A stretch of DNA of 64,000 nucleotides from CALARM01 sp964431735 (GTDB lineage Bacteria; Vulcanimicrobiota; SpSt-956; JAKJGF01): contig CAYSLJ010000002.1 in assembly GCA_964431735.1 (NCBI GenBank), positions 1 to 64,000 on the forward strand. Direction: 5' to 3'. The notes beneath the pieces are model-generated. The model saw only the letters and a list, made by a program, of their open reading frames with translations, was not told where the DNA came from and did no database searches. The translations under genes were made by a program, and so were the position numbers. Positions 42,273-49,795 of the stretch are shown here, piece after piece. The stretch's first letter is position 1, and every line of letters starts with the position of its first letter.

Positions 42273-42575
42273 ATGCATATACATGAATTTCAAAAACTCA
42301 TAGAAGACATTTATCTGGAAAAAGACAGCAACCGCGGCATAGAAAAAAGCTTCCTCTGGCTTGTGGAAGAAGTGGGAGAACTTGCCGAAGCCATAAGGGA
42401 AGGAGACAGAGAACAGCAGAAACTCGAATTCGGAGACTGCCTGGCATGGCTTGTCACAATAGCAAGTATGGCAGGAATAAATATGGAAGAAGCTTCTTCC
42501 ATATACCACAACGGCTGTCCGAAATGTAAAGAAATACCCTGTAAATGTAAGGAAAAGAAGAAAGCAGTGAAATGA
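42273..42575 (+). CDS. MazG-like nucleotide pyrophosphohydrolase
   Basis: 100 residues with the MazG helix pattern (FLWLVEEVGELAEAIREGD; EFGDCLAWLVTIAS), where Glu and Asp bind Mg2+ for NTP or dNTP hydrolysis. The C terminus carries CPKCKEIPCKC, a possible small zinc site. No Shine-Dalgarno sequence precedes the ATG; heptads do. The stop overlaps the next gene's start by 4 bp. Confidence 0.85.
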   Translation: MHIHEFQKLIEDIYLEKDSNRGIEKSFLWLVEEVGELAEAIREGDREQQKLEFGDCLAWLVTIASMAGINMEEASSIYHNGCPKCKEIPCKCKEKKKAVK

Positions 42576-43021
42576 AAGTAAATTTTGAACTTTTTAACAA
42601 TGAAGATTATTCTGAACTTAAAGATATGATACTCGGCCTTTACAGCGAAGATCCTCCTACTGTGCCCATGGCAGAAGAAAAAATTCTTAAAACCGTAAAA
42701 GAACTGACCGATCACCCTGATAAAGGTCAGATTATATTATTCAGAATAAATAATGAAACAGCTGGTTACGGAATTATAATCTTCTTCTGGAGCAATGAAT
42801 ACGGAGGAAATGTTCTCTATATTGATGAACTGTTTGTAAAAGAGGAGTGGAGGAGTAAAAAAATAGGTACGTCCTTTTTTAATTATCTCCTGGAACATTT
42901 TAAAGATAAAGCAGCGGCATTAAAACTGGAAGTAACCCCTCGGAATGTAAGAGCAAGGAAGTATTATGAAAATATGGGGTTTAAAGAAACAAGGAACTTC
43001 CATCTGATAAAAGAAATTTAA
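42572..43021 (+). CDS. GNAT-family N-acetyltransferase
   Basis: 149 residues with the acetyl-CoA-binding motif region (YIDELFVKEEWRSKKIGTSFFNYLL) and a C-terminal VTPRNVRARKYYENMGFKE. The acceptor is unknown. It is coupled to the MazG-like gene by an ATGA overlap. Confidence 0.85.
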   Translation: MKVNFELFNNEDYSELKDMILGLYSEDPPTVPMAEEKILKTVKELTDHPDKGQIILFRINNETAGYGIIIFFWSNEYGGNVLYIDELFVKEEWRSKKIGTSFFNYLLEHFKDKAAALKLEVTPRNVRARKYYENMGFKETRNFHLIKEI

Positions 43022-43156
43022 AAAAATAAATACTGATTTATTACCTCAGATAATCCTCGTTACGGCCATGAAGAGTAAAGAAGTTTCTGGAAGAGATAAA
43101 AGCAGAAATAAGGAAGTGACAGGCTGAACAAAACACTTTATTTTATAAGCTAATTA

Positions 43157-43165
43157 TGTTATAAT
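43157..43165 (+). promoter_or_regulatory. Extended -10 promoter
   Basis: TGTTATAAT, with TATAAT at 43160-43165, 31 bp upstream of the ATG at 43197. The AGAAAGAAG site lies between. A -35 of CACTTTATT type is weak. Confidence 0.45.
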
Positions 43166-43196
43166 TAATAAAATATTATTAGAAAGAAGTGATTTT

Positions 43197-43520
43197 ATGG
43201 CTCAAATGAGAAAAATGAGCAAAGAGGCTATGAACCTCTGGGCGGCTAAAATGGGTAAGAAAGACGAAAAACTTACTGAAAAAGAAATTCAATCTGCAGC
43301 GGAAACCTTTGTAAAAGCCATAAAAGACAGCGAAAAGAAAAAGAAAGTACAGTTCAATACAATAGCTCTTGCAAAAAGTCAGACCCATGTTCTTGCAGAA
43401 CAGGATCTCACGCCTCAATTGAAAGCAAAGGTAGATAATTTCAACCGCTTTGAAAGAGGCATGAAGAAAACAGAAGCTTCTTCAGCAAGAATTAAAGCAC
43501 AGGTAACAAAGCAATTTTAG
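43197..43520 (+). CDS. Small basic hypothetical protein
   Basis: 107 residues, rich in Lys, Ala and Glu, soluble and probably helical (MSKEAMNLWAAKMGKKDEKLTEKEIQ). I do not recognise it. It has its own probable promoter and lies 24 bp before the GHMP kinase gene, so it may be co-expressed with it. Confidence 0.6.
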   Translation: MAQMRKMSKEAMNLWAAKMGKKDEKLTEKEIQSAAETFVKAIKDSEKKKKVQFNTIALAKSQTHVLAEQDLTPQLKAKVDNFNRFERGMKKTEASSARIKAQVTKQF

Positions 43521-43544
43521 TTAAAAAATTAAGGAGTATTTTTA

Positions 43545-44546
43545 ATGATTGAATCCTTCGCTCCTGTCAGAATCGATCTGGCAGGAGGCACACTTGATAT
43601 TTATCCCCTCTATATCTTTGAAGATACCGGCATAACAGTAAACATAGCAATTAATCTTCTCAGTCATGTCCGGATTATCCCGGGAGGAAATACCTTCAGA
43701 TTTCATTCAAAAGACATGGATCTGAAAGCAGAAACAGATAATCTGAACAGCCTTTTTGACGGAAATTTCGACCTCATAGCAAGAGCTGTAAAATTCTACT
43801 GTCCTGAAAATCCTATGGAAATTATTACAAATAATCCCATACCGAAAGGTTCCGGCCTGGGAGCTTCGTCTTCCCTCCTCATGGCACTGAGCGGTGCCCT
43901 GAACAGACTTTCGGGAAAGGGATATGATAGAACACAGATTATTGACGTAGGCGCAAATATAGAAGCAAAATCCATTAAAATACCTACAGGGAAACAGGAT
44001 TATTATGCTGCCGTATACGGAGGAGTAAATGCCATATGGTTTAAATATGACGGCATAGAAGTAGAAAAACTTCTTAAAGAAGAACATGACATAAAAGAAC
44101 TGGAAAAAAGAATTATACTCTCCTATACGGGCGAATCCAGATTTTCCGGCACAAATAACTGGGAAATGATGAAAAGATATATTGACGGCAAAGCAGTGGG
44201 GCCTATGAAAAACATAAAGAAAACTGCTGAAAAAATGAGGCTTTCTATAATCAATAAAGATTTCTCTTCCCTCTCTTATATTCTGGCAGAAGAATGGGAA
44301 AACAGAAAAAACCTTGCAGAAGGCGTGACAACTGAAAAAATAGAATTCTTAATGGAAAGAGCCGGGAAAGCCGGAGCTATGGCCGGTAAAATCTGCGGTG
44401 CCGGCGGAGGGGGATGTATGATATCACTGGTAGAACCGGAAAAGAAGGAACACGTTGTTTCCGCCCTGAAAGAGGGAGGAGCAAAAGTAATGGAATTTTC
44501 AATAGATACCGAAGGGATAAGGATTTTAGAGAAATGTGACGCGTGA
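43545..44546 (+). CDS. GHMP-family sugar kinase
   Basis: 333 residues. N-terminal APVRIDLAGGTLD, the ATP loop PIPKGSGLGASSSLLMAL and the C-terminal KICGAGGGGCMISLV are the three GHMP motifs. It is nearest to heptose-phosphate, galactokinase-like and fucokinase-like enzymes, but the sugar cannot be fixed. The final residues (Lys-Cys-Asp-Ala-stop) are written in heptad DNA (TGTGACGCGTGA), so its C terminus has probably been changed by the repeat. Confidence 0.8.
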   Translation: MIESFAPVRIDLAGGTLDIYPLYIFEDTGITVNIAINLLSHVRIIPGGNTFRFHSKDMDLKAETDNLNSLFDGNFDLIARAVKFYCPENPMEIITNNPIPKGSGLGASSSLLMALSGALNRLSGKGYDRTQIIDVGANIEAKSIKIPTGKQDYYAAVYGGVNAIWFKYDGIEVEKLLKEEHDIKELEKRIILSYTGESRFSGTNNWEMMKRYIDGKAVGPMKNIKKTAEKMRLSIINKDFSSLSYILAEEWENRKNLAEGVTTEKIEFLMERAGKAGAMAGKICGAGGGGCMISLVEPEKKEHVVSALKEGGAKVMEFSIDTEGIRILEKCDA

Positions 44547-44566
44547 CGCGTGACGCGTGACGGGAA
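44535..44566. repeat. Heptad array at the GHMP kinase stop
   Basis: Four GTGACGC units end in GTGACGGGAAAG. The first unit overlaps the coding region and gives the stop TGA. Confidence 0.9.
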
Positions 44567-44604
44567 AGTAAATTTCATCACTGAATATAAAGGATTCGTA
44601 TATT

Positions 44605-44859
44605 ATGATAAGTAAAAACGTAAAAATACCAAAGGATCTCCATGCAAGACCTGCCACATTGCTCATACAGAAAGTACAGGAATTTCCCGGCACAAAAGTG
44701 TGGCTTGTAAATAACGGGAAAAAAATTCAGACAAACAGCTTAATAGGCATACTCTCTATGGGACTGAAAAAAGATGATGAAATAATCATGGAAGTAGAAG
44801 GGGAAGAAGCAATAGCAGAAATTTTAAAAGATTTTATAGAAAAAGGAATGGAAACCTGA
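44605..44859 (+). CDS. ptsH: HPr-like phosphocarrier protein
   Basis: 84 residues. H13 in KDLHARPATLL is the site phosphorylated by enzyme I. S45 in QTNSLIGILSMG corresponds to the regulatory serine of HPr in Gram-positive bacteria. It lies 50 bp before the enzyme I gene. No sugar-specific enzyme II is present in the window. Confidence 0.92.
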   Translation: MISKNVKIPKDLHARPATLLIQKVQEFPGTKVWLVNNGKKIQTNSLIGILSMGLKKDDEIIMEVEGEEAIAEILKDFIEKGMET

Positions 44860-44909
44860 TAATAAGATAATTTATAATGACAGAAATAAATTTTCCAGAG
44901 AGGTAATGA

Positions 44910-46583
44910 ATGGTGGATAACATTGAAATAATTTCTCCCGCCATCGGAGCAGGGAGGATTTTTATTGTAAAAAAATCAAATAACATATGTCAGAGGGATT
45001 TTTCATCTGTAGAAGAAGAAAAAAGCAGACTGGCACAGGCCGTTATTAAATGTAAGGAAGAACTGGAACAGCTAAAAGAAAAAACGTCACAGAAACTTTC
45101 AGAAAAAGAAGCCCTCATATTTGAAGCCCATCTGTGTTTTTTACATGATCCCATGTTGATAGACGGCACTGTTGAAATAATAGAAAAAGAAAAAATAAAA
45201 GCAGAAGAAGCCCTTCAGAATAAATTAAAAGAACTGGAGGTCATATTCGCTCAGATACAGGGCCAGCTCTTTCAAAACCGATGGGCAGACCTTAAAGACG
45301 TAGCTGAAAGGATTCTCAGAATTTTAACAGGCAGAAAAAACACCGGACGAGAAGATGAAAAAATAATATTAATATCGCCTGAAATAACCCCGTCGGAAAT
45401 ACTGGAACATGTTGAGAGCCTGGCAGGTATAATTACGGAGAAAGGCTCGATGAATTCCCACAGTTCCATACTGGCAAGAGCCCTTAAAATACCGGGAATG
45501 ATAAAGACTGATGCCACAGCTTCTCTGAAAGAAGGAGAAGAAATAATCCTTGACTGTAACGAAGGTTTAATTATTTCTCATAAAGATGAGGAAAAATTCA
45601 GAGATTATAAAAATAAAATTACCGGTATCTCTGAAATATTATTAACAGAACCTTCCCCTGTAGATACATTTACGGAAGACGGAGAAAGAATTATACTCTT
45701 TACGAATATCGTCCATTATAAAGAAGTGCAGTCTGTCATAAATTCACAGGCAGAAGGTGTGGGTATATACAGGACGGAATTCGCCTATATGAACCGTATG
45801 CCGTCAGAAAAAGATTTATATGAAGATTATAAAAAAATCCTGGAGAAATTATCACCCCTTCCTGTAACCTTTAGAACCCTTGATCTGGGATCAGACAAAT
45901 GGCCGTCCTATCTCCCGCCTCTAAAAGAAGGAAATCCTTCTCTCGGCCTGAGAGGAATAAGATATTCACTCTATAACGAAGAAATGTTCACCGTTCAGAT
46001 AAAAGCAATAGTAAAGGCTTCTGTTTACGGGAATCCGAGGATAATACTGCCTATGATATCATGCCGTGAAGATACAATAAAAGCAAAAGGTATTATAAAA
46101 AAAATCTGCGGAGAATTAAATATAAAAATGCCTCCCATCGGGATTATGCTTGAGACCCCATCTTCAATACTTTCTATGGAAACAATGATACCGGAAATAG
46201 ATTTTATGAGTATAGGCACAAATGATCTGGTTCAATACACCATGGCTGCAGACCGTGAATCATCTGATGTAAAAGACTGGTATCAATCGATACACCCTGC
46301 CATGTTAAAACTTTATTCCATGGCAGCAGATACTGCGGAAAAACATGGACTCTATGTAAGTGTCTGCGGAGAAATAGGAGGAGACAGTGACATAATTCCT
46401 GTTTTAATCGGATGCGGCATAAGGCACTTCAGCATGGTACCGGGAAACATACGTAATATAAGAGAAAAGATAAAATCACTGAATTATAAATCATTAAAAG
46501 AACTTGCAGGTAAAGCTATTAACTGTAAGAACAGTGATGAAGTAAGACATATGTTTTCAGACAATCAAAATCGTGATGCGTAA
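44910..46583 (+). CDS. ptsI: Phosphoenolpyruvate-protein phosphotransferase (enzyme I)
   Basis: 557 residues; transfers phosphate from PEP to HPr. The phospho-His domain shows EKGSMNSHSSILARALKIPGM, and the PEP-binding TIM barrel shows VGIYRTEFAYM, PVTFRTLDLGSDKWPSY, SIGTNDLVQYTMAADRES and the cysteine in SVCGEIGGD. It is somewhat shorter than usual in the N-terminal HPr-binding part. The C terminus Asn-Arg-Asp-Ala-stop is heptad sequence (CGT GAT GCG TAA). Confidence 0.93.
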   Translation: MVDNIEIISPAIGAGRIFIVKKSNNICQRDFSSVEEEKSRLAQAVIKCKEELEQLKEKTSQKLSEKEALIFEAHLCFLHDPMLIDGTVEIIEKEKIKAEEALQNKLKELEVIFAQIQGQLFQNRWADLKDVAERILRILTGRKNTGREDEKIILISPEITPSEILEHVESLAGIITEKGSMNSHSSILARALKIPGMIKTDATASLKEGEEIILDCNEGLIISHKDEEKFRDYKNKITGISEILLTEPSPVDTFTEDGERIILFTNIVHYKEVQSVINSQAEGVGIYRTEFAYMNRMPSEKDLYEDYKKILEKLSPLPVTFRTLDLGSDKWPSYLPPLKEGNPSLGLRGIRYSLYNEEMFTVQIKAIVKASVYGNPRIILPMISCREDTIKAKGIIKKICGELNIKMPPIGIMLETPSSILSMETMIPEIDFMSIGTNDLVQYTMAADRESSDVKDWYQSIHPAMLKLYSMAADTAEKHGLYVSVCGEIGGDSDIIPVLIGCGIRHFSMVPGNIRNIREKIKSLNYKSLKELAGKAINCKNSDEVRHMFSDNQNRDA

Positions 46584-46651
46584 TGCGTAATGTGTAATGC
46601 GTAACAGGTTATTATCCCTTCGCATCACGCATCACGCATCACGCATTACGA
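46570..46651. repeat. Heptad hairpin of the GTGATGC class after ptsI
   Basis: TCGTGATGCGTAATGCGTAA... four units, a loop (AACAGGTTATTATCCCTT), then four inverted units CGCATCACGCATCACGC...ATTACGAAAT. It provides the ptsI stop codon and could act as a transcript hairpin. The following 46652-46900 is AT-rich and shows no gene or clear regulatory structure. Confidence 0.87.
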
Positions 46652-46900
46652 AATTATAAATTATCTATTTTCTTTTTCATCCTCTGGAGCAATTTTAGTA
46701 CGTTCTGATAATGGTTAAACTGAAAATATATAAACCTCCCTGAACTTCATAATTTCTACTATAACGTTCTAAGATTATTCTGAAAATTCCTGCAGCTTTA
46801 TTCGGCCTTAACGAAAAATACGGGTAGCTTCGTTAAAGGATTCCACCTGAATAAATAGAATAAAAACAGATCAAATTACCATTGAAAGGGGAATTGCCCT

Positions 46901-47659
46901 GTGATTATAGATGCCCATGCCCACATACAGGAACTCAAAGGTTCAAGCTGGGATTCGCCTCCTGAAAGACTCTTAACATTAATGGATAGAGCATGTATTG
47001 ATAAAGCCATTGTCATGACCTATTCCGATATGCCCGGAAGTGATACGGAACTTCTCCGTTATGTATCGGAAGCTACAGAAAAATCTTCGGGAAGACTTAT
47101 AGGTTTTGCAAGGTTAAATCCTGCCTATGGTATAGTAGCAGAAGAATTACTGGTTCTTGCCATAACAAAACTCAGAATGAAAGGTCTGAAACTCCATCCT
47201 GTAGGTTATGGCATTCATCCGGGAAATGAACTGACTGTAAGACTCATAAAAAAAGCTGCGAAATTTGATGCACCCACACTGTTCCACTGCGGTGATGAAG
47301 AATATACACTCCCTCTTCAGATTGCAGAGGCGGCAAAACAATGTCCTGAAGCTACAATTATTCTGGGTCATATGGGAGGATATTTCCATGTCCACGATGC
47401 CATAAGGGCAGCAGAAAAATATCCCAATATAATACTTGAAACGTCTGCCATGCCCTATCCATATCTTATTAAAGAAACGGTTAAAAAAATAGGCGCAGAA
47501 AGGGTATTATTTGCAAGCGACGGCCCCGGATGCGATCCTCTTCTTGAGAAGAAAAAAGTTGAACTGGCCGGACTCTCTAAAAAAGAACTTAAACTGCTTT
47601 TTTCAGAAAATATTATCACGATTCTGGATAAGGTAAAAACTACTGAAAGAAGGAAGTAA
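46901..47659 (+). CDS. Amidohydrolase-family protein (TIM-barrel, amidohydro_2 type)
   Basis: 252 residues beginning IIDAHAHIQ, with KLHPVGYGIHPG, ILGHMGGYF and LFASDGPGCDP, which supply the expected metal ligands (HxH, H, H, D). Substrate unknown. GTG start with AAGGGG upstream. It is paired 2 bp before a second gene of the same family, so they may act on related compounds or form a heteromer. Confidence 0.8.
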   Translation: MIIDAHAHIQELKGSSWDSPPERLLTLMDRACIDKAIVMTYSDMPGSDTELLRYVSEATEKSSGRLIGFARLNPAYGIVAEELLVLAITKLRMKGLKLHPVGYGIHPGNELTVRLIKKAAKFDAPTLFHCGDEEYTLPLQIAEAAKQCPEATIILGHMGGYFHVHDAIRAAEKYPNIILETSAMPYPYLIKETVKKIGAERVLFASDGPGCDPLLEKKKVELAGLSKKELKLLFSENIITILDKVKTTERRK

Positions 47660-47661
47660 AT

Positions 47662-48408
47662 ATGATAATAGACAGCCATGTACATCCGGGGAAATCCATA
47701 TTCGGGCATAATCTGACAGTAAAAAAGCTGATAGAATCAATGGATGAATGCAATATAGACAGAGCCGTGCTGTGTCCTGTAAAACCATATAAATATCAAT
47801 TAAAACCGGAAAATGATTTTATTTCAAGAGAAGTGAAAAAAAATCCCGGAAGGTTTACGGGGTTCTGCAGAATAGACCCGTGGCTCGGTGAAAAAGCCTT
47901 GAAAGAGATAGACAGATGTATTAATGAACTCGAATTAAAGGGAATATTCCTCCATCCATGGGAAGAATGTTTTCCCGTAAACTCAATAATTGTTTATCCT
48001 GTTATGGAAAGAGCCAGAAAATATAAAATTCCCGTTATGGTATCGGGAGGACATGTAAGGGTATCGGAACCTCTTCAGATAGGTGATATAGCAGGAGAAT
48101 TTCCTGACGTAAATATTATAGCCACAAGCGGCGGACAGATTAACATCTGCGGCATGGCTCTTTATGATGCTGAAAATATGCTTACAGAACATAAAAATGT
48201 TTTTGTAGAAACGTCCGGCATATACAGACAGGATTTTATAGAAAATATGATAAAAAAACTGGGTTCAAAAAGGGTCATTTACGGAAGCAATGCCCCTCAG
48301 ATGGACATGAAATATGAAATACTGAGAGCTACAACAGCCAGGGTTTCGGAAAAAGAAAAAGAAGATATCCTGGGAAATACTATAGCCGGATTAATCGGCA
48401 TTAAATAA
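47662..48408 (+). CDS. Amidohydrolase-family protein, paralogue
   Basis: 248 residues with IIDSHVHPG, GIFLHPWEECFPVN and VIYGSNAPQMDM. Compared with its neighbour, the late Asp (ASDGP) is replaced by Asn in GSNAPQ, and the ILGHMGG histidine segment reads IATSGGQIN. Two probable metal ligands are thus missing and activity may be lost or altered. It may serve as a non-catalytic partner of the upstream gene. Confidence 0.72.
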   Translation: MIIDSHVHPGKSIFGHNLTVKKLIESMDECNIDRAVLCPVKPYKYQLKPENDFISREVKKNPGRFTGFCRIDPWLGEKALKEIDRCINELELKGIFLHPWEECFPVNSIIVYPVMERARKYKIPVMVSGGHVRVSEPLQIGDIAGEFPDVNIIATSGGQINICGMALYDAENMLTEHKNVFVETSGIYRQDFIENMIKKLGSKRVIYGSNAPQMDMKYEILRATTARVSEKEKEDILGNTIAGLIGIK

Positions 48409-48411
48409 AAA

Positions 48412-48446
48412 ATCGTAATGCGTAATGCGTTATGCGTTATGCGGGA
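48412..48446. repeat. Heptad array of the GTAATGC class
   Basis: ATCGTAATGCGTAATGC followed by GTTATGC-GTTATGC-GGGAAGGA. The end gives GGGAAGGA, which can serve as the ribosome-binding site of the next gene. Confidence 0.8.
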
Positions 48447-48460
48447 AGGAAGGATAAAAC

Positions 48461-48949
48461 ATGAAAAATGTAAAAGTTGTTTTTTTCGGAAGAGGAGAAG
48501 CGGGAAAAAGTTCTCTTATTTCAAAGATAATACCTGATGCTTTGAATATAGAACATAAAGGTATGACTGTGGCAATGGATTTCGGCCATACAGTCTATAA
48601 AGATATCAACTTCAATCTCTTCGGCACCCCCGGCCAGGACAGATGGGAGAAAATAAGAGATGTCGTAGCATATGGTGTTCAGATAGGTGTTCTTGTAATG
48701 GATGGTTCGAGCGAACCGGGAGAAGAAGATAAAAAAATCATGGAAGAAATAAAAAAATACAATGTTCCCTATGTAATATTTGTAAACAAAAGGGATATTG
48801 CAGTGGATAATATTGATGATACCATGGAGATTTCAAAAAAATTCTTCCCTGCAGATCTCAGAGCGCCTCTCATATTCGGTTCTGCAGAAGACGGAAGAAA
48901 TGTTGACAGACTGCTGGATATACTCGTAAGTATGGCAAATAATGTTTAA
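48461..48949 (+). CDS. Ras-like small GTPase (MglA/Rup-type)
   Basis: 162 residues with G1 GRGEAGKSSLI (about 10-20), G3 GTPGQDRW and G4 VNKRD. The switch-1 region is short. Such bacterial small GTPases control polarity or motility (MglA) or are of unknown role (Rup). No roadblock-domain partner gene lies nearby. Cytoplasmic. Confidence 0.83.
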   Translation: MKNVKVVFFGRGEAGKSSLISKIIPDALNIEHKGMTVAMDFGHTVYKDINFNLFGTPGQDRWEKIRDVVAYGVQIGVLVMDGSSEPGEEDKKIMEEIKKYNVPYVIFVNKRDIAVDNIDDTMEISKKFFPADLRAPLIFGSAEDGRNVDRLLDILVSMANNV

Positions 48950-48966
48950 ACGGTAATATTTTACAT

Positions 48967-49040
48967 AAAAGTAAAAAGTGAGTAGTAAAAAGTTAAAAGA
49001 AGTAAAATTCCATTTCTTTTAACTTTTCACTTTTCACTTA
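48967..49040. repeat. Heptad hairpin of the AGTAAAA class
   Basis: AAAAGTAAAAAGTGAGTAGT... and TTTTAACTTTTCACTTTTCACTTA are complementary arms around a loop GAAGTAAAATTCCATTTC. It lies between the GTPase and Uma2 genes. Confidence 0.78.
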
Positions 49041-49073
49041 AATATTTTTACCATTTTTCGAGCCTTACATTTA

Positions 49074-49082
49074 TGGTATAAT
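49074..49082 (+). promoter_or_regulatory. Extended -10 promoter of Uma2 gene
   Basis: TGGTATAAT, with TATAAT at 49077-49082. The predicted start of transcription falls at the ribosome-binding site AAGGGAGGTGG, so the leader is very short. Confidence 0.5.
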
Positions 49083-49101
49083 AATAAGGGAGGTGGTAAA
49101 G

Positions 49102-49761
49102 ATGGATGGCATTTTAGAAAAACTTGTTCAATCTCCCGAGCTTTATACTTACTTTAAAAAGATAGAAGAATTTATTAAAGAAGAAAATAAAAAAAGAGAA
49201 GAATTTTATACCATAATTAAAGAAAAAGATAAAGCAGAATTTATCAATGGTGAAATAATCATCCATTCTCCGGTAAAGCTCAATCACAATCAGGTTCTGG
49301 GCTTTTTATTCACACTCATGAATAGCTATGTAAATCTGAATAATCTTGGTTATGTAGGAATAGAGAAGATATTAATTTCTCTCACAAGAAATGATTATGA
49401 ACCTGATATATGTTTTTTCAATAAAGAGAAATCAGATATGTTTACTTCAACTCAGATGAAATTTCCTTCTCCTGATTTAATTGTAGAAATTCTTTCAGAA
49501 TCAACGGAAAAATTTGACAGAGGCATAAAATTTAAAGATTACGCTCTTCATTCAGTAGGAGAATACTGGCTTATTGATCCGCAGGAAGAATTCGTGGAAC
49601 AATATATTCTGACAGATAAAACATATAAACTGAACATTAAAAGTTCTACGGAAACTATAAAAAGTTCTGTTATCACAGGTTTTGAAATACCGGTGAAGAG
49701 TATGTTTGATAAAAAGGAAAATATAAGTGTATTAAATATTTTTTTCACCCCATCCCGGTAA
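49102..49761 (+). CDS. Uma2-family endonuclease-like protein (DUF820)
   Basis: 219 residues from ATG 49102, which has GGGAGG at good distance; a GTG at 49093 overlaps that site. PD-(D/E)XK-type core: EFINGEIIIHSP, YEPDICFFNKE, PDLIVEILSES and KFKDYALHSVGEYWLIDP. The family is common and multicopy in cyanobacteria and related lineages; its role is unknown. Confidence 0.85.
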   Translation: MDGILEKLVQSPELYTYFKKIEEFIKEENKKREEFYTIIKEKDKAEFINGEIIIHSPVKLNHNQVLGFLFTLMNSYVNLNNLGYVGIEKILISLTRNDYEPDICFFNKEKSDMFTSTQMKFPSPDLIVEILSESTEKFDRGIKFKDYALHSVGEYWLIDPQEEFVEQYILTDKTYKLNIKSSTETIKSSVITGFEIPVKSMFDKKENISVLNIFFTPSR

Positions 49762-49795
49762 TCATGATTTTTCTTATCTGTATGTAACAGACATT

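Noticed and set aside
46652..46900. Riboswitch or leader RNA before the amidohydrolase pair
   Set aside because: The region is AT-rich, with no conserved riboswitch core or convincing terminator/antiterminator pair that I can identify.
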